A stretch of 64,000 bases of DNA from Pyrenopolyporus hunteri (taxonomy: Eukaryota; Ascomycota; Sordariomycetes; Xylariales; Hypoxylaceae), in NCBI GenBank assembly GCA_902806595.1, contig CADCXC010000003.1:2170001-2234000 (forward strand). Direction: 5' to 3'. The position numbers were made by a program, and so were the translations under genes. The notes beneath the pieces were generated by a model that ran no database searches, was not told the origin of the DNA, and was given only the letters and a program-made list of their open reading frames with translations. This document shows positions 30,756 through 43,000 of this stretch, in pieces (positions within the stretch are counted from its first letter, which is position 1; each line of letters opens with the position of its first letter).

Positions 30756-33700
30756 TTTGACTTTTGTCGGGGATATCTGTTTCCAGCAGATAAGATTTTG
30801 GTGAATTGAATGATCGATCTAGATCGTGACTGAAGAGTCTGAAGGTTGGTCTGCAGATTTATCGTGTTAGTTTCTGATTATCCGGCAAGATTGTTTTTGA
30901 TTGCCTTTGTTCGAGTTCAAATATAAAGCGTTTGAAAAGCAGACGGATCTCGAACAATGCATTATAATGTCACCGAGAAACAGGGTAATAAGGCAGATAA
31001 TGGTTCACTCACTTTGTATTGACTTTGTCCTGAGGGAGGCGAACAAAGAGAGGATCAGTGACGATGTTGTTGAGAGAATGGGATCGATCAAGATTGTTCT
31101 TCGTGAGTTAGACTCAAAGGAAGGTGATGCTCCAGGCGATTGAAAAACGAAGAAAGATAGAGAGAATGAATGAAAGACTAGAAACTGTTGCCGCAGGCGT
31201 GATGATGAGAAGAAACAAAACGACCGACTTGGGGCGAGTCGAAGAGATTCTTATACTCTTGAAGGATGAAAAAAGAATGTAAAGCGGCAAAGTGAATATG
31301 CGCGATGATGGTGGAAAAAAGGAACGAATGCGACGGGTCAGTGTAAGCTGCAGGAACAAAAGGGCAGGAGAAAGTGATTGGATCTAAGGAGGAATGCAGT
31401 AGAACATGGGCCCAACTGCCCATGCAGCCCATGCAGCCGATGCGGCCTGCGGACCATGTCCTCCCCCCATGAGCCCGCTTCTTTACTTACGACATAGGAT
31501 GAGGTCCACCCGAGGCGCAGAGCCCAGAGCAGATCGTAAACCCCACACGTCAGGTTGTCGATGGAACGTAGCCAGTAGAACTATGCCATTACTGTCATTT
31601 GTCGTGAGTTTCGAAGCCTGATGTCGAAGAAAAAGGCGACAGGGGCAGGGAGGGTGGGATTGGCCAGGGGTGTGGAGAGGGTCGCAAACAGGGGAGGTAT
31701 TCGGATGCAGTGATAGGCTCGGATGGGTTGAACTACTGGCAGACTTGCCCTTTGGTTTGTTTCGTCTTGGCTTAAACTGTGGCCAAACACTGCTGTGAGT
31801 GGATAGAATGACTGTACGTTTTTTTTTTTTTTCAACCTTTTACTTTTGTCACTTTTTATTTCCGTTTTTTTTTATTCTTTATAGGCACCTGTTAGGTCAT
31901 TATCCCGCATACCGTATGTATAACATGTATGTGGCCGGGAAATGTTTGGATTTCCAAATGACCTTGATGGAGCTCGTTTGCTCTCTCAGTTAACCCACCT
32001 TATACGGTAACCGGTCCTACAACACGACGTATAATGCACCTTGGTACATACCTAGGTACCTAGACATGTATGTTTGTAATCCATGTTAGTGATGTTGTTC
32101 CGGAAAAATTGATTTCAGAAGGTAAACCTTTTACGCCGTACCTAGGCATCAAGCAGTGAGGAATGAAAATAGATTTGGAGAAAATCGAAGGAGAGTAGTA
32201 ATATGTACGTAGGAATCATTGATGGCGCAGAATTCGGCTGGCCGTACCTGAGTTTCAGAGGCCCAGTGCTTCGATCAGGAAGGTTTTTTTTAAGGCCCTG
32301 CTGGGTACCGCTAGGTACGAGGCGTGCAGCCAATCAGATCACTCAGCGACTAAACTTACTTGCCTATTTCGGATGGCTTGGCGGCCAATTACAGTCAGGT
32401 ACCGCAACATAGGACCCTCAGTAATGGTAAGCCCTACGCTTAGCACCAGATCCTCCATTTCCTGGGTGAGCCTAGATAGGTGCCAGGGCCACTGCCGGGC
32501 AAGAATTAGGGATTTTCTACGCATATACGGTTGAACACGAAAACGAGCGGATGCAGACGCAGTTAGACGGACTAGGGAGGGTAAAAAACTATTACCTCAT
32601 TTATGTATCGAGTGATAAAAAAATAGGAGATCGTCAGGAGTTTTTTTTTCCTACTCTATAGACGCGGACTCAGGGGTGAAGGCGGGGAGACTTTCCGTTT
32701 ACGTTATTATCCGAGGTGTGCTCATCATGGCAAGGGGAAAGGGAATAGGGGAATTTTTGAGTTGCATATCGAGAACGTCAAATGCTCTCCAGCCGCTAGA
32801 GTTAAAGCCTTTTAGCTGGGTCTGGCTCTGCGCGCGCGCTGAGGGACCCAAAGACTGCCAAGTTGTAGCCACTTACAGCTCAGGGACAGGGGCCCGGTCG
32901 ATCCCTGGAAAGCCTATTGAGTAGCATGCATTTTAGCGAGAGGCTCAACCCCCGCCCCCCGCTAAGCTGATTGAAAAAAGCTGAAACGGCACTAGTTTCA
33001 AAGGCCGCTGAATTCTTTCAGGAGGCCTGGGAAAGAAGAAAAAAGGAGGGTCGCAATGGCGAAGGCTCACGGCGACCTTCGGTTCTTTTACCCACCTTAC
33101 CTAGCCCGTCTAGGAGGTACCTAGGTACTTGAATTGAATAGGGGACTTGACCTCATTCACATGATTTACTCTAACCGCTTTCACGGCCGGACATACATCC
33201 ATATCACAGACATCTATATGTCAAGCATGCAAGATAAGGTTGCTTGAGCCAAATGGCGTTAGCCAATAGCATCACCTTCTCCAGCTTATGTAGAGTGACG
33301 ACCTCCTACAACAGCCTTATTGATTCAATAGCAGCCATTGCAGTTAGACCTACACACACATAATGATGCACGTATAATAGATCCCCGCCTCTTTAGGCAT
33401 CTAAATTCTTTGGGGAGAAGCGCCTTCGGCTCCCGGCATAGGCATGTTAGATTGTGTACGCACTAGGTAGGTCCTGCAGCCACCGGCGGAGGCGGGTCTT
33501 GCAGTCAGCTTTCGGAGATGACCAAGTCGCCTCCTCTCAAAGCGAAGTGTCATCTTAGACCGCGGCTTACCACAGCATGCGGGCTGCACGTTGGTGCCAA
33601 CTCAGCATACCTAACAGGTAAGCTGCCTAAGTATCTCTCTAGACGAAGCCGCTCCGCCATTCTATACACCTATTTGTTTGTAGTATAAAACTGCTGTTTC

Positions 33701-34870
33701 TAAAGCGATCCTTTACCTAGCCTCGCGAATACCGCCTTACCTACTTACCTATCCACCTACCTAGGACGTATTGAAGGTTACGTTTCGGTGGGTACGAATG
33801 GGCAAATTAGCTAATAGCTATCATAGGCCTGCTCCCCAACCACGTGTGTACCATAGTATGTATGTATTTAGATAATTCCACAAAATACAGTAGCGGCGGG
33901 GTGGATAATGAGCAGTTCATGCAATACATATTGGAAGGGCGAAATTAAGCATCGTGAGCTGCCTCTTTGGGAATCTCTCGGATATAAATAGAGGAGATAC
34001 CCTAGGCGAAATAATCGTGATGATATTCTTGGCGTTGAAAAAAATAAGGCACGCCATACCTTCATCGGATAACTGTGGGGATTGGAAGCAAGGGCACTAC
34101 CGTACCGTTGGAAGTTCGGCCGCCTTGGTATGAGCGATCTGGAAAGGTTGAATTACTTGCATTGATGCATGCTAATTGCTAATAAACACGGCGCAGAGGA
34201 GAACTCCGAGATGTGGTCCTGCCTCCCAGCTGGCCGCCCCCGAAGGAATCGGTCTCGGCAGGTTGAAACTAGTTTCACCTCGGTATGTGATAAATATATT
34301 GCGGCTTAGCCGTACAGGTAGTTGAATACCTAGCTGAACAATCGAGCTGCCGTGTGGAATCTTTGAGGCTCCTTAGTAGTTCCAAGTTTATTGAATTGAC
34401 CAAACCCACGATTGGACGCCTCAAGCGCAGCTGGCCCCGAAATCCCCATCAGCCAGGTCAGCCCGAAGGCTCGTTTCAAGCCCGGTTAACTCTATCCGAA
34501 ATTCACATTAGCGTCGCATGCAAGAGTTCTATTTTTTGACTGTTGTATTCGATCGATGATCCACAAGAGAACCACAACCAAAGCAACCTGCCCCATGAGT
34601 CTTCGGTACAAGGTGCGCCTCAACAGATTATAATCTTCTTCGCATTAGATCGCCATTTCTGGAATATCAAAAATAGGTGCTTATCCTAGCGCCAACATGC
34701 CCATGCCCACTTAGATACCTGTAGTTATCGATCCTGCTCGGCTTACCGACAACGATGCCTACCTATCTGGAATGAATCTGACATTGGAGATCCCCACAAC
34801 CGAGTTCTTCCTAATAAATTATAGTAAAAAGGGCCAAATTCGTAACGTTGCACACCGACTAGACGAATAG
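30756..34870. other. gene-poor stretch, no gene recognised
   Basis: 4.1 kb without a supportable gene, the longest gap in the window. Upstream of AA11 (30756-31400) it is AT-rich with long purine tracts. Palindromic CCTAGG copies occur at 32049-32062 and 33115-33128, and a CCAATCAG box at 32330. Open frames at 32676-32924 and 33401-33589 have no motif. It may hold decayed repeats or a non-coding transcript; nothing shows this directly. Confidence 0.5.
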
Positions 34871-35834
34871 TCATGCTGTAAACAAGACAGCGTGAGAACA
34901 TCGCCGCATGAGCGCCTTATGCAGTCTGATATTAATCTCGACCTGGGCCTCATTCTTGCTCCTCATCCTATCGCGAGTTAGGCCGAGCAGGTAAGTAATG
35001 GGCTCTGTGTAACCCGAAATAACTGCGGACTCACAGACAGCTGCTACCTTTTCGTCACCCTCGACATTTTGCGGAGCGAAGTGGTCGCTATCTTCGAAGC
35101 CGTAGTCTTCCCGCGTCCACTTCTTCATCTTCTGCGTCCGGAACTCCTCGAAGTCCCATTCGCGGTCCTCTAGCCGGGCAGGATATTTGAAGACGTACAC
35201 TTCACATTCGACCTCCTCTCCTTCAACGTTACCTCGTCCCTTGTCGTCGCCGACCTTCGAGAGCAGGCGGGCCTTAACTGTCCGACGTTCGTACTCGCTC
35301 CCTTCGAAAACGTCGAGGTGATACATGTTGGCGTCTGTTAAGCCCGTTACGTACATTCCTCTGACTTCATGGTCTGGATCCGGCGTGATGCCTGGGTAGT
35401 CTGCATATTGGACCCGACTGTAGAGGTAAGAGTTAGTTATCAGTTGTAGGGAGCGTATTGAAATGCTGGGTTCTAGGATCGCTGCGTTGAAAAGGCCTGC
35501 GCGAGCGATAGACCGGCGGGAAGCCATAATCTTCAGGGTGACGATGCCCCGAATATCGACTTACCGCCGACAGAACCCATGTAATATGGCTGGTTTGAAG
35601 TCGTGGAGGGACTTCAGTAGAGACACGTTCTCGGTGGAGAACCTATAACAGACCGTGAAGAACACCTCAGGGGCCATCTAAAAAGTTGTGAGTAACCGCT
35701 TCTGAATCTGTCCCTTAATGGTGGCGAGGATCTCACCAATGTGCCTAGCAATCGTTAATAACGGTATTGGGGTCGATGTTGGTTGGGCGTTCGGGCTCAC
35801 CATAGAAGAACGCGGCATGCGTGCGTTCCGACAT
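34871..35834 (-). CDS. AIG2-like / gamma-glutamylcyclotransferase-fold protein
   Basis: Small protein of the AIG2/GGCT fold. Four exons, 35834-35801, 35744-35737 (8 nt), 35677-35565 and 35417-34871, give 233 residues. Joined across the microexon the N-terminus reads AAFFYGTLMAPEVFFTVCYR, the hallmark FxYGTL substrate-pocket motif. RVQYADYPGITPDPDHEVRG, the LDVFEGSEYERRTV segment with its conserved catalytic-type Glu, and EVYVF follow. Homologues include plant AIG2 and fungal proteins of unclear substrate. Reading straight through either flanking intron meets stops. The C-terminus past about residue 200 is less conserved, so the 3' end is the weaker part. It is divergent from TRA1 across 1.2 kb. 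Confidence 0.88.
35737..35744 (-). other. 8-nt microexon in the AIG2-like gene
   Basis: GCACATTG between a TTGCTAG acceptor and a GTGAGA donor. It converts TATG|ATG into TAT GGC ACA TTG ATG, completing YGTLM. Flanking introns are 56 and 59 bp. Confidence 0.82.
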
Positions 35835-37037
35835 GGTTCCGCGAGATTTAAGTTTATACACCGTTACGCTCTCTTTACCGTGTTGGTGGTGCAACCTGTG
35901 GACGAGCATGCAACTTTAGTAGTGGGCGGCCCAACATAGGTAGGTGTACAGGGTTTCGATGACACCGATACTCGGTTGAGATAAGAGCAGGTCTATCTGG
36001 AGTGAGTTAACCCTGGCCTAATGCGAATCTGATCGACTTGAAGACCTGCTATCTGATCCGAGTGGGGTTTAGAGATCTGACGGATATGCACGGATTACGG
36101 AATACTGGATCATAAACTTATTCATGGATAACGTCCGAGCATTGGAGTATCCAGGTTAGGTGTAATAAGGCGCTATGCACTCGGATGTTCGTGTAAGTTT
36201 CAATGGTGATACCTCTACGGGTGGATCACGGGTACATGTGTAATGTCTTGGCTGTCTGCCGGGGAGAGAGGTACCTAGGTAGGTAAGTAGGTAGGTCTAC
36301 GGTGCCTATACTATGTATCCCTACATAAAGGCAATCGAGGCCGATTGCCTCTGAATTCTATCTTATCTCTTCCTATCGATAATGCAGGCAGGGAGTACTT
36401 ACGGCCTGTAGATATCTGTGGAGCTATCTCATTGGCGGAAAGCACTGATACCTTAACAGTCGGGTGGGTCTCCGCCGTGGTAACCTGGTTCAAAATCTGA
36501 GGCAAGGCCAATCAGATTGCCGGATTCGCAGAGCTTTCGGAAAAACAGTTATGCCTAGCGTTGTACATCTACAGTTCGTCAGGCGTCGCGCCCACCTACA
36601 CCTTCTACACTCAGTTTCCGCTTGCTCGTCGCGACATTTTAAGTTTTTGAGAGCTTATACTTAAAAGGGCCTCTCAGCCTTACTCCCCATCCCTTTCCTA
36701 TACAACATCTCTGCTTCGTTTGTGATACCCCTCAATACTTACATAGGTACTTCGGTTTTCTACTCACACCGGCGAAATACATTGCGACGCGAGTTTTCTA
36801 CTATTTCTCTGCATTGCTGCCATCTTTCACACCTGCCTACACGACCCTTTCGTCACGTCGCATCCGCCGATATTCGCCGTATTCGCCGTATTCTACAAAC
36901 CGTGCGACGTTTCCACATTTTCACGAGAACAATTCCTTAATGACCTCCAAGTGGCGGCGCCGACAGTTAGATAAATAAAGAGAAGGGTTACATGCCAAAC
37001 TAAAGTCCCACGCGGCGCGCAGGCGGCGGTTGCAGCC
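35835..37037. promoter_or_regulatory. divergent intergenic region upstream of tra1
   Basis: Upstream of both the AIG2-like gene and TRA1. It contains a GGTACCTAGGTAGGTAAGTA block at 36271-36290 and a pyrimidine-rich part at 36700-36900 that is probably the TRA1 leader. No gene seen. Confidence 0.45.
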
Positions 37038-40000
37038 ATGTCGGGGCCAGCGCTTGAGGACATCGTCAAAAGGTTGACGACTCAAGAAACTGGTACGACA
37101 TCCCCGCTAACATCGCCGCCCTCTGTCCTATTTGAGTGGCTGGCTTTTTATTATGCCATCGATGCTTCAGAACTATAGCTAATTTTCCATTTCTCAGAGC
37201 CCAAGTCCAAACTCGAAGCTGCTACTTCGCTGCGAGACAGCCTAGACCATTACACCAATGGCCCTCACTACGCCGCCTTCCTCAAGCGGGTGATGCCGCT
37301 GTTCATCATAATCCTCAAAGGCCCATGTTTATTCCAAAGCACCTCACCGGAGCAGAAACTTAGGAATTGCATACTCGAGATCCTGCACCGGCTCCCAACG
37401 CATCAGGCACAGACTTCACCTGACCCTTTCGAACCCTACGCCGAGGAGATCGTCGACATACTGATGAGCCTGGTCCGGAATGATAACGAAGAGAATGCTA
37501 CACTATGCGTCAAGATCATATCGGACATCATGCGGCATCAGCCGAAGGTCCTCCACGGGAAAGTCCAGCCGTTTTTAAACTTGATCCAGGAGCTCTTCGA
37601 GCAGATGGAAAAGGTCGTAAGAGAACAGCTCGACAGCACAGCGATCCCATTTAATGCGTCGGGCCAACCCTCTACGCCCGGTAGTACGCAGACAAACTTC
37701 CAGTCACCCCGGCCTGGATCGCCTGTCGCATCCGTCACAGATCTAGGCCAAGACCTCCAGCAGCAGAGCAGGCCTTTACTGAAGGGAATGCAGTCGTTCA
37801 AAGTTCTCTCGGAATGCCCGATTATCGTTGTTTCTGTCTTCCAGACGTACAGAAACATCATCCAACAGAACGTCAAGGCCTTCGTTCCCCTAATCAAGGC
37901 TGTGCTATGTCTCCAAGCTAAAGCCCAAGAACAGGCCCACATCGAAGCGAAAGCGAGAGGTACCGTATTTGCTGGCGTGAGCCCGAACATTAAAAACCGT
38001 GTAGCCTTCGGAGACTTCATTACTGCCCAGGTCAAGACGATGAGTTTTTTGGCGTATCTTCTTCGCCAATACTCCAGCCAACTCGCCGATTTCCTGCCCA
38101 CCTTGCCCGAGATCGTCGTTCGGTTGCTCCGGGACTGCCCCAGAGAGAAATCTGCTGCCAGGAAGGAGTTGTTAGTTGCGATCCGGCATATTATTAACTT
38201 TAACTTCCGAAAGATATTCCTTCCGAAGATCGACGAGCTCTTGGAAGAAAAAACGTTGATCGGCGATGGGTTGACGGTATATGACACTCTTAGGCCGCTG
38301 GCTTATAGTATGCTAGCCGACTTAATACATCATGTCCGCGAATCGCTGTCCCCGGAACAGATCCGCAAGACGGTCGAGGTATATACCAAGAATCTGCAGG
38401 ATAATTTCCCAGGCACCAGCTTTCAGACCATGAGTGCGAAGCTGTTGTTGAACATGGCGGAATGCATAGCCAAGATGCAGAATAAGGTCGATGCTCGGCA
38501 TTACTTGCTCATGATACTGAACGCGATCGGTGATAAATTCGCAGCAATGAACAGGCAGTATCCCAATGCCGTGAAGCTTTCCAAGCTTTACGCGCAGCAG
38601 ACCGCTGATCAGGTTCCTGAAACATATCTTGCGGATAAGGAGCATCGTCCCGAGTGGGATGAGACTGATATTTTCACGGCAATGCCAATCAAGACGTCGA
38701 ACCCCCGTGATCGGGGTACGGATCCCGTCGCGGATAACAAGTTTTTGTTCAAGAATCTCATGAACGGGCTGAAGAATACTTTCTACCAGCTGAGAACATG
38801 CAATGCCCCCTTGCAGATAGATCCCAAGAACGCCCCTCAGCATTGGCAAGAAGTCTCCTATGGCTTTTCTGCTGAGGAGGTCAAGGTCATCATCAAGCTC
38901 TTTCGCGAAGGCGCCTACGTCTTTCGCTACTACGAGATTGAGAAACCAGTCGCCGAGTCCCAGTACGCCTCGCCGGTGGAATATATGGCCAACTTCTACA
39001 TGGTATCGAGTAGCAAGGAGGAGAAAGATCTCCTTGAGACCTTCGCTACCGTTTTCCACTGCATTGATCCGGCTACGTTTCATGAAGTGTTCCAGCAAGA
39101 GATACCACGCCTTTATGAGATGATCTTCGAACATACCGCTCTCTTACACATCCCCCAGTTCTTCTTGGCAAGTGAGGCCACGTCCCCGAGCTTCTGCGGT
39201 ATGCTCCTAAAGTTTTTGATGGAACGGATCGACGAGGTAGGCTCAGCCGACGTGAAAAGATCCTCGATTCTTTTGCGTCTATTCAAGCTCGCTTTCATGG
39301 CCGTCACGCTTTTCGCGAATCAGAACGAGCAGGTTTTGCTTCCGCATGTTGTGGACATAGTTACCAAGTCGATCGATCTGTCTACCAAGGCTGAGGAGCC
39401 TATGAACTATTTCTTACTTCTCCGCTCGCTCTTCAGAAGTATCGGTGGCGGAAAATTCGAGCATCTTTACAAACAGATATTGCCTCTGTTGGAAATGCTA
39501 CTTGATGTTCTCAATACCTTGCTTATGGCCGCTCGTAAGCCTGCGGAACGGGATCTGTATGTTGAGTTATGCCTTACGGTACCGGCGCGCCTTAGCAATC
39601 TATTACCGCACCTTAGCTTCTTGATGCGTCCCTTGGTCGTGGCTCTCAGGGCTGGTACGGATCTCGTGGGCCAGGGGCTCAGGACGTTGGAGCTTTGTGT
39701 CGATAATCTGACTGCTGACTACCTGGACCCTATAATGGCACCAGTTATCGAGGATTTGATGAATGCGCTCTTCGAACATTTGAAGCCGCATCCCTATAGC
39801 CACTTCCACGCCCACACTACAATGCGCATCCTCGGAAAACTTGGCGGCAGAAACCGAAAATTCATGACTGACGCGCTACCTGTCGAATACCAGAAGTATG
39901 CCGATGACCCCTCCAGCTTCGATTTACGCCTGATAGGATCTAAAAGGGATCGTGCTTTTCCGGCTGAGCTTGGCGTTGACTTTGCCATCCGTAAACTAAT

Positions 40001-43000
40001 GGAGATCCCAAAGCCGTCAAAGGCGAACCCAGCAAGACAATTCGACGGTCACTACAAGAAGCAAGCTTTGCAGCTCATCAAAGCACAATTGAAACTCCGA
40101 GTAGGTGTCGATCATCTTCCTGAAGACCTACCTCGATTGGTTCGTCTTCAGGCGCAGGATCTTCTTGCCCGAAAACCAGCAGCGGATTTTGCGATATTCA
40201 ACACGTCAGATCGTGAGCGGTCCGTCGCCAAGAAGGACGAGCAAGACGACGTCATGAAACGCCTCATTAAGGCTATCATGTACGCGGAGTCCCTTCCCGA
40301 GTTTCGCGAAGAAGCCGATATATTCCTTATGAACCTATGCCGACACTTCACTATCATTGAAATTGGGCGTGCGCTCGTGGATGTCAAGAAGGAAATGAGC
40401 CTCTTCGATGTGCAAGCTGGAGAAGGCCCTCTCTACATCGATACCCGGGTTTTGGCAGATGCTATCGTCGAGTCGCTTGCGTCGGAACTGCCTGATGTAC
40501 GCGATGCCGCTTTCAGAGCCATCCGGGCCGTTTACGACTCTACTGCAACTATCTTCGGTAACGAGGCTCAGGTTGGCCGGCTGGGGTTTTTTAGCCATCT
40601 TAGCAGAACTTTCTGCCACGCGTGCCACGAAGAAGAGTGGTATACGAAGACTGGCGGCAGTCTTGGGATTAAGTATCTCCTGGTTGAGATCGACCTCGGC
40701 GACGGCTGGATCGCTTCGAAGCAAATGGACTTCATACGAGCTTTGATGTATGTGATCAAGGACATGCCGCAGGACTTGCCGGAGAAAACAAGGAACTCAG
40801 CTCAAACTACACTTGAATATCTCCTAAAAAGAATCACGGCCAATGTGAAGAAAGAGGACGCCTTGCCGACACCCGTACAGCCAGGCCAACAGCATCCTAA
40901 AGCCTCTCGACTAGCGCAGATATGCGTTCTCTTCAACGACGAGCTTTCCCACATGAACAAGCACGTGCGTGGCACGGCGAGGCGGTCGCTTGAGATCATA
41001 GCCAACGCGACCAAGGCGGAGATATGGGAACTTTTACAACCGCACAAGGACCGCCTCTTGCAGCCCATCTATGCTAAACCTTTACGAGCGTTGCCATTTT
41101 CAACCCAAATAGGGTATATCGATGCGATCGCCTATTACATGAGTCTAAAGTCGGATTTTGTCGCCTTTGATGATCATCTAAACCGGCTACTTATGGAGTC
41201 GTTGGCCTTAGCTGATGCGACGGACGAGTCTCTAGCGGGGAAGCACGCGGAATTCCGAACTCACGAATCCATTGTGAACCTTCGGGTTTCGTGTATCAAA
41301 ATCCTGAGCAAGGCCATGGGATTTGATGATTTCCAGAAGGGTCAGAATAACCCAACGCGGACTAAGATTGTCTCCGTGTTTTTCAAGTGTCTGTATTCTG
41401 AATCAAAGCCCACTATCGAGGCCGCGAACGATTCCTTGAAAGCCGTCCTTTCCCAGACTAGCAAGTTGCCAAAGGATCTACTCCAGCAAGGTCTTAGGCC
41501 GGTCTTGGCTAATCTCCAAGATCCCAAGCGACTTAGCACTCACGGACTGGATAATCTTGCGAGGCTTCTTCGTCTGCTCACCACCTATTTTAAGGTAGAG
41601 ATTGGCGCTAGGCTACTAGATCACATCAAAGTCCTCGCCGATCCAAATCTTCTTCAGCAGATATCGTTCACGTTCTTCGAGCAGAATAACCATATGAAGG
41701 TCGTTGCGGCGGTGTTCAACATTTTCCATCTTCTGCCACCGGCAGCAGAGCAGTTTAAGGAGCGTCTCATCGATACTTGCTTAGACCTCGAAGAGAAGTT
41801 ACGTCGTACTCACCACAGCTCTTTCCGGGCTCCGTTATACAAGTATCTGAATCGATACCCGGCTGAAGTCTGGAATCTTCTGCTCAGCAAGTCGGAAGAT
41901 TTGAGGTACGGCCGATTCTTAGCTCAGGTTCTCTTACATCCGGATAGCAAACCTCTAAGGGAGCATGCTGCGGCCAATATTGATGGGCTGATCTCGTTTT
42001 GTGCCCACGTCGTCAATTCTGGGAAGGAGACGAAATTTGTAGCGATCGTGAACACCATTAACGTTCTTGAATCCTTGAGTCAGCATGCAAGCACGCGCGG
42101 CTGGTTAGGACGAAAGGAAACGATCTCGTGGCTGAGACAAGTGGGCAAGGAACTAGAGCTCCACCTACGGACGAATAGCCTACCGCCGAACCTACGGCTT
42201 CCTGCCGACCAAGCGGCCGAGCAACTAATGGATATTTTCACCAAGGCCATGTCTCTAAATCCCAAAGACTTGGATGCGCTCTTCAGCTTAGTAGATTCTG
42301 TTACTTCTGAGGAGTTACGCGCTACGCCAGCTTTGTTCAACTTCCTCTACACTCACGTCATCTGCAGCGACTCTATCGACTACTGGAAATCCGTCGTGCT
42401 CCGCTGTCTTGACATATACGCTGGAAAGAGTTCTACCCAGAAGACCAAATGCTTCCTGCTCCGTAACGTTGTCAACCCGATCATTGCCATGGACGTCATG
42501 CGGCATTGGAACCAACCGAGGGCCCAGAGACTAGTGGATCGAACGGTCATCGAGTCCATCAACGTCAAGATATGGAAAGTTAACCCCGGGGATCCCCAGG
42601 AAGACCTGGCGCAACCGGGTATTGACCATACGAGAATGGAAGTCCTCCAACTCTCTGCGATGCTGGTTAAATATCATCACTCTATTCTGCAAGATGCTAG
42701 GAAAGATATCATTAAGTTCGGATGGACGTACATCAGGCTCGAAGACGTAATCAACAAGCATGCGGCTTACGTTGTGATCGGCTATTTCATAGCCCATTAC
42801 GAGACCCCCCCAAAAATCGTCACACAGGTGTATTATTCGTTGCTGAGGACAAATCAGAACGAGGGCCGTGCCTTGGTTACCCAAGCTCTAGAATTGATGG
42901 CCCCGGTTCTCCCCCAACGCTGCACGGCAATGCAGGGCGATCGCGGTACCGGAGATCGTAATGCCGTCTGGGCTATGGCGCCGCGTCGCATCCTGGCCGA

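Noticed and set aside
29451..30809. A 452-codon plus-strand frame
   Set aside because: It is antisense to the AA11 gene and rich in Gly/Val/Arg, the typical shadow of a GC-rich reading frame; it has no family motif.
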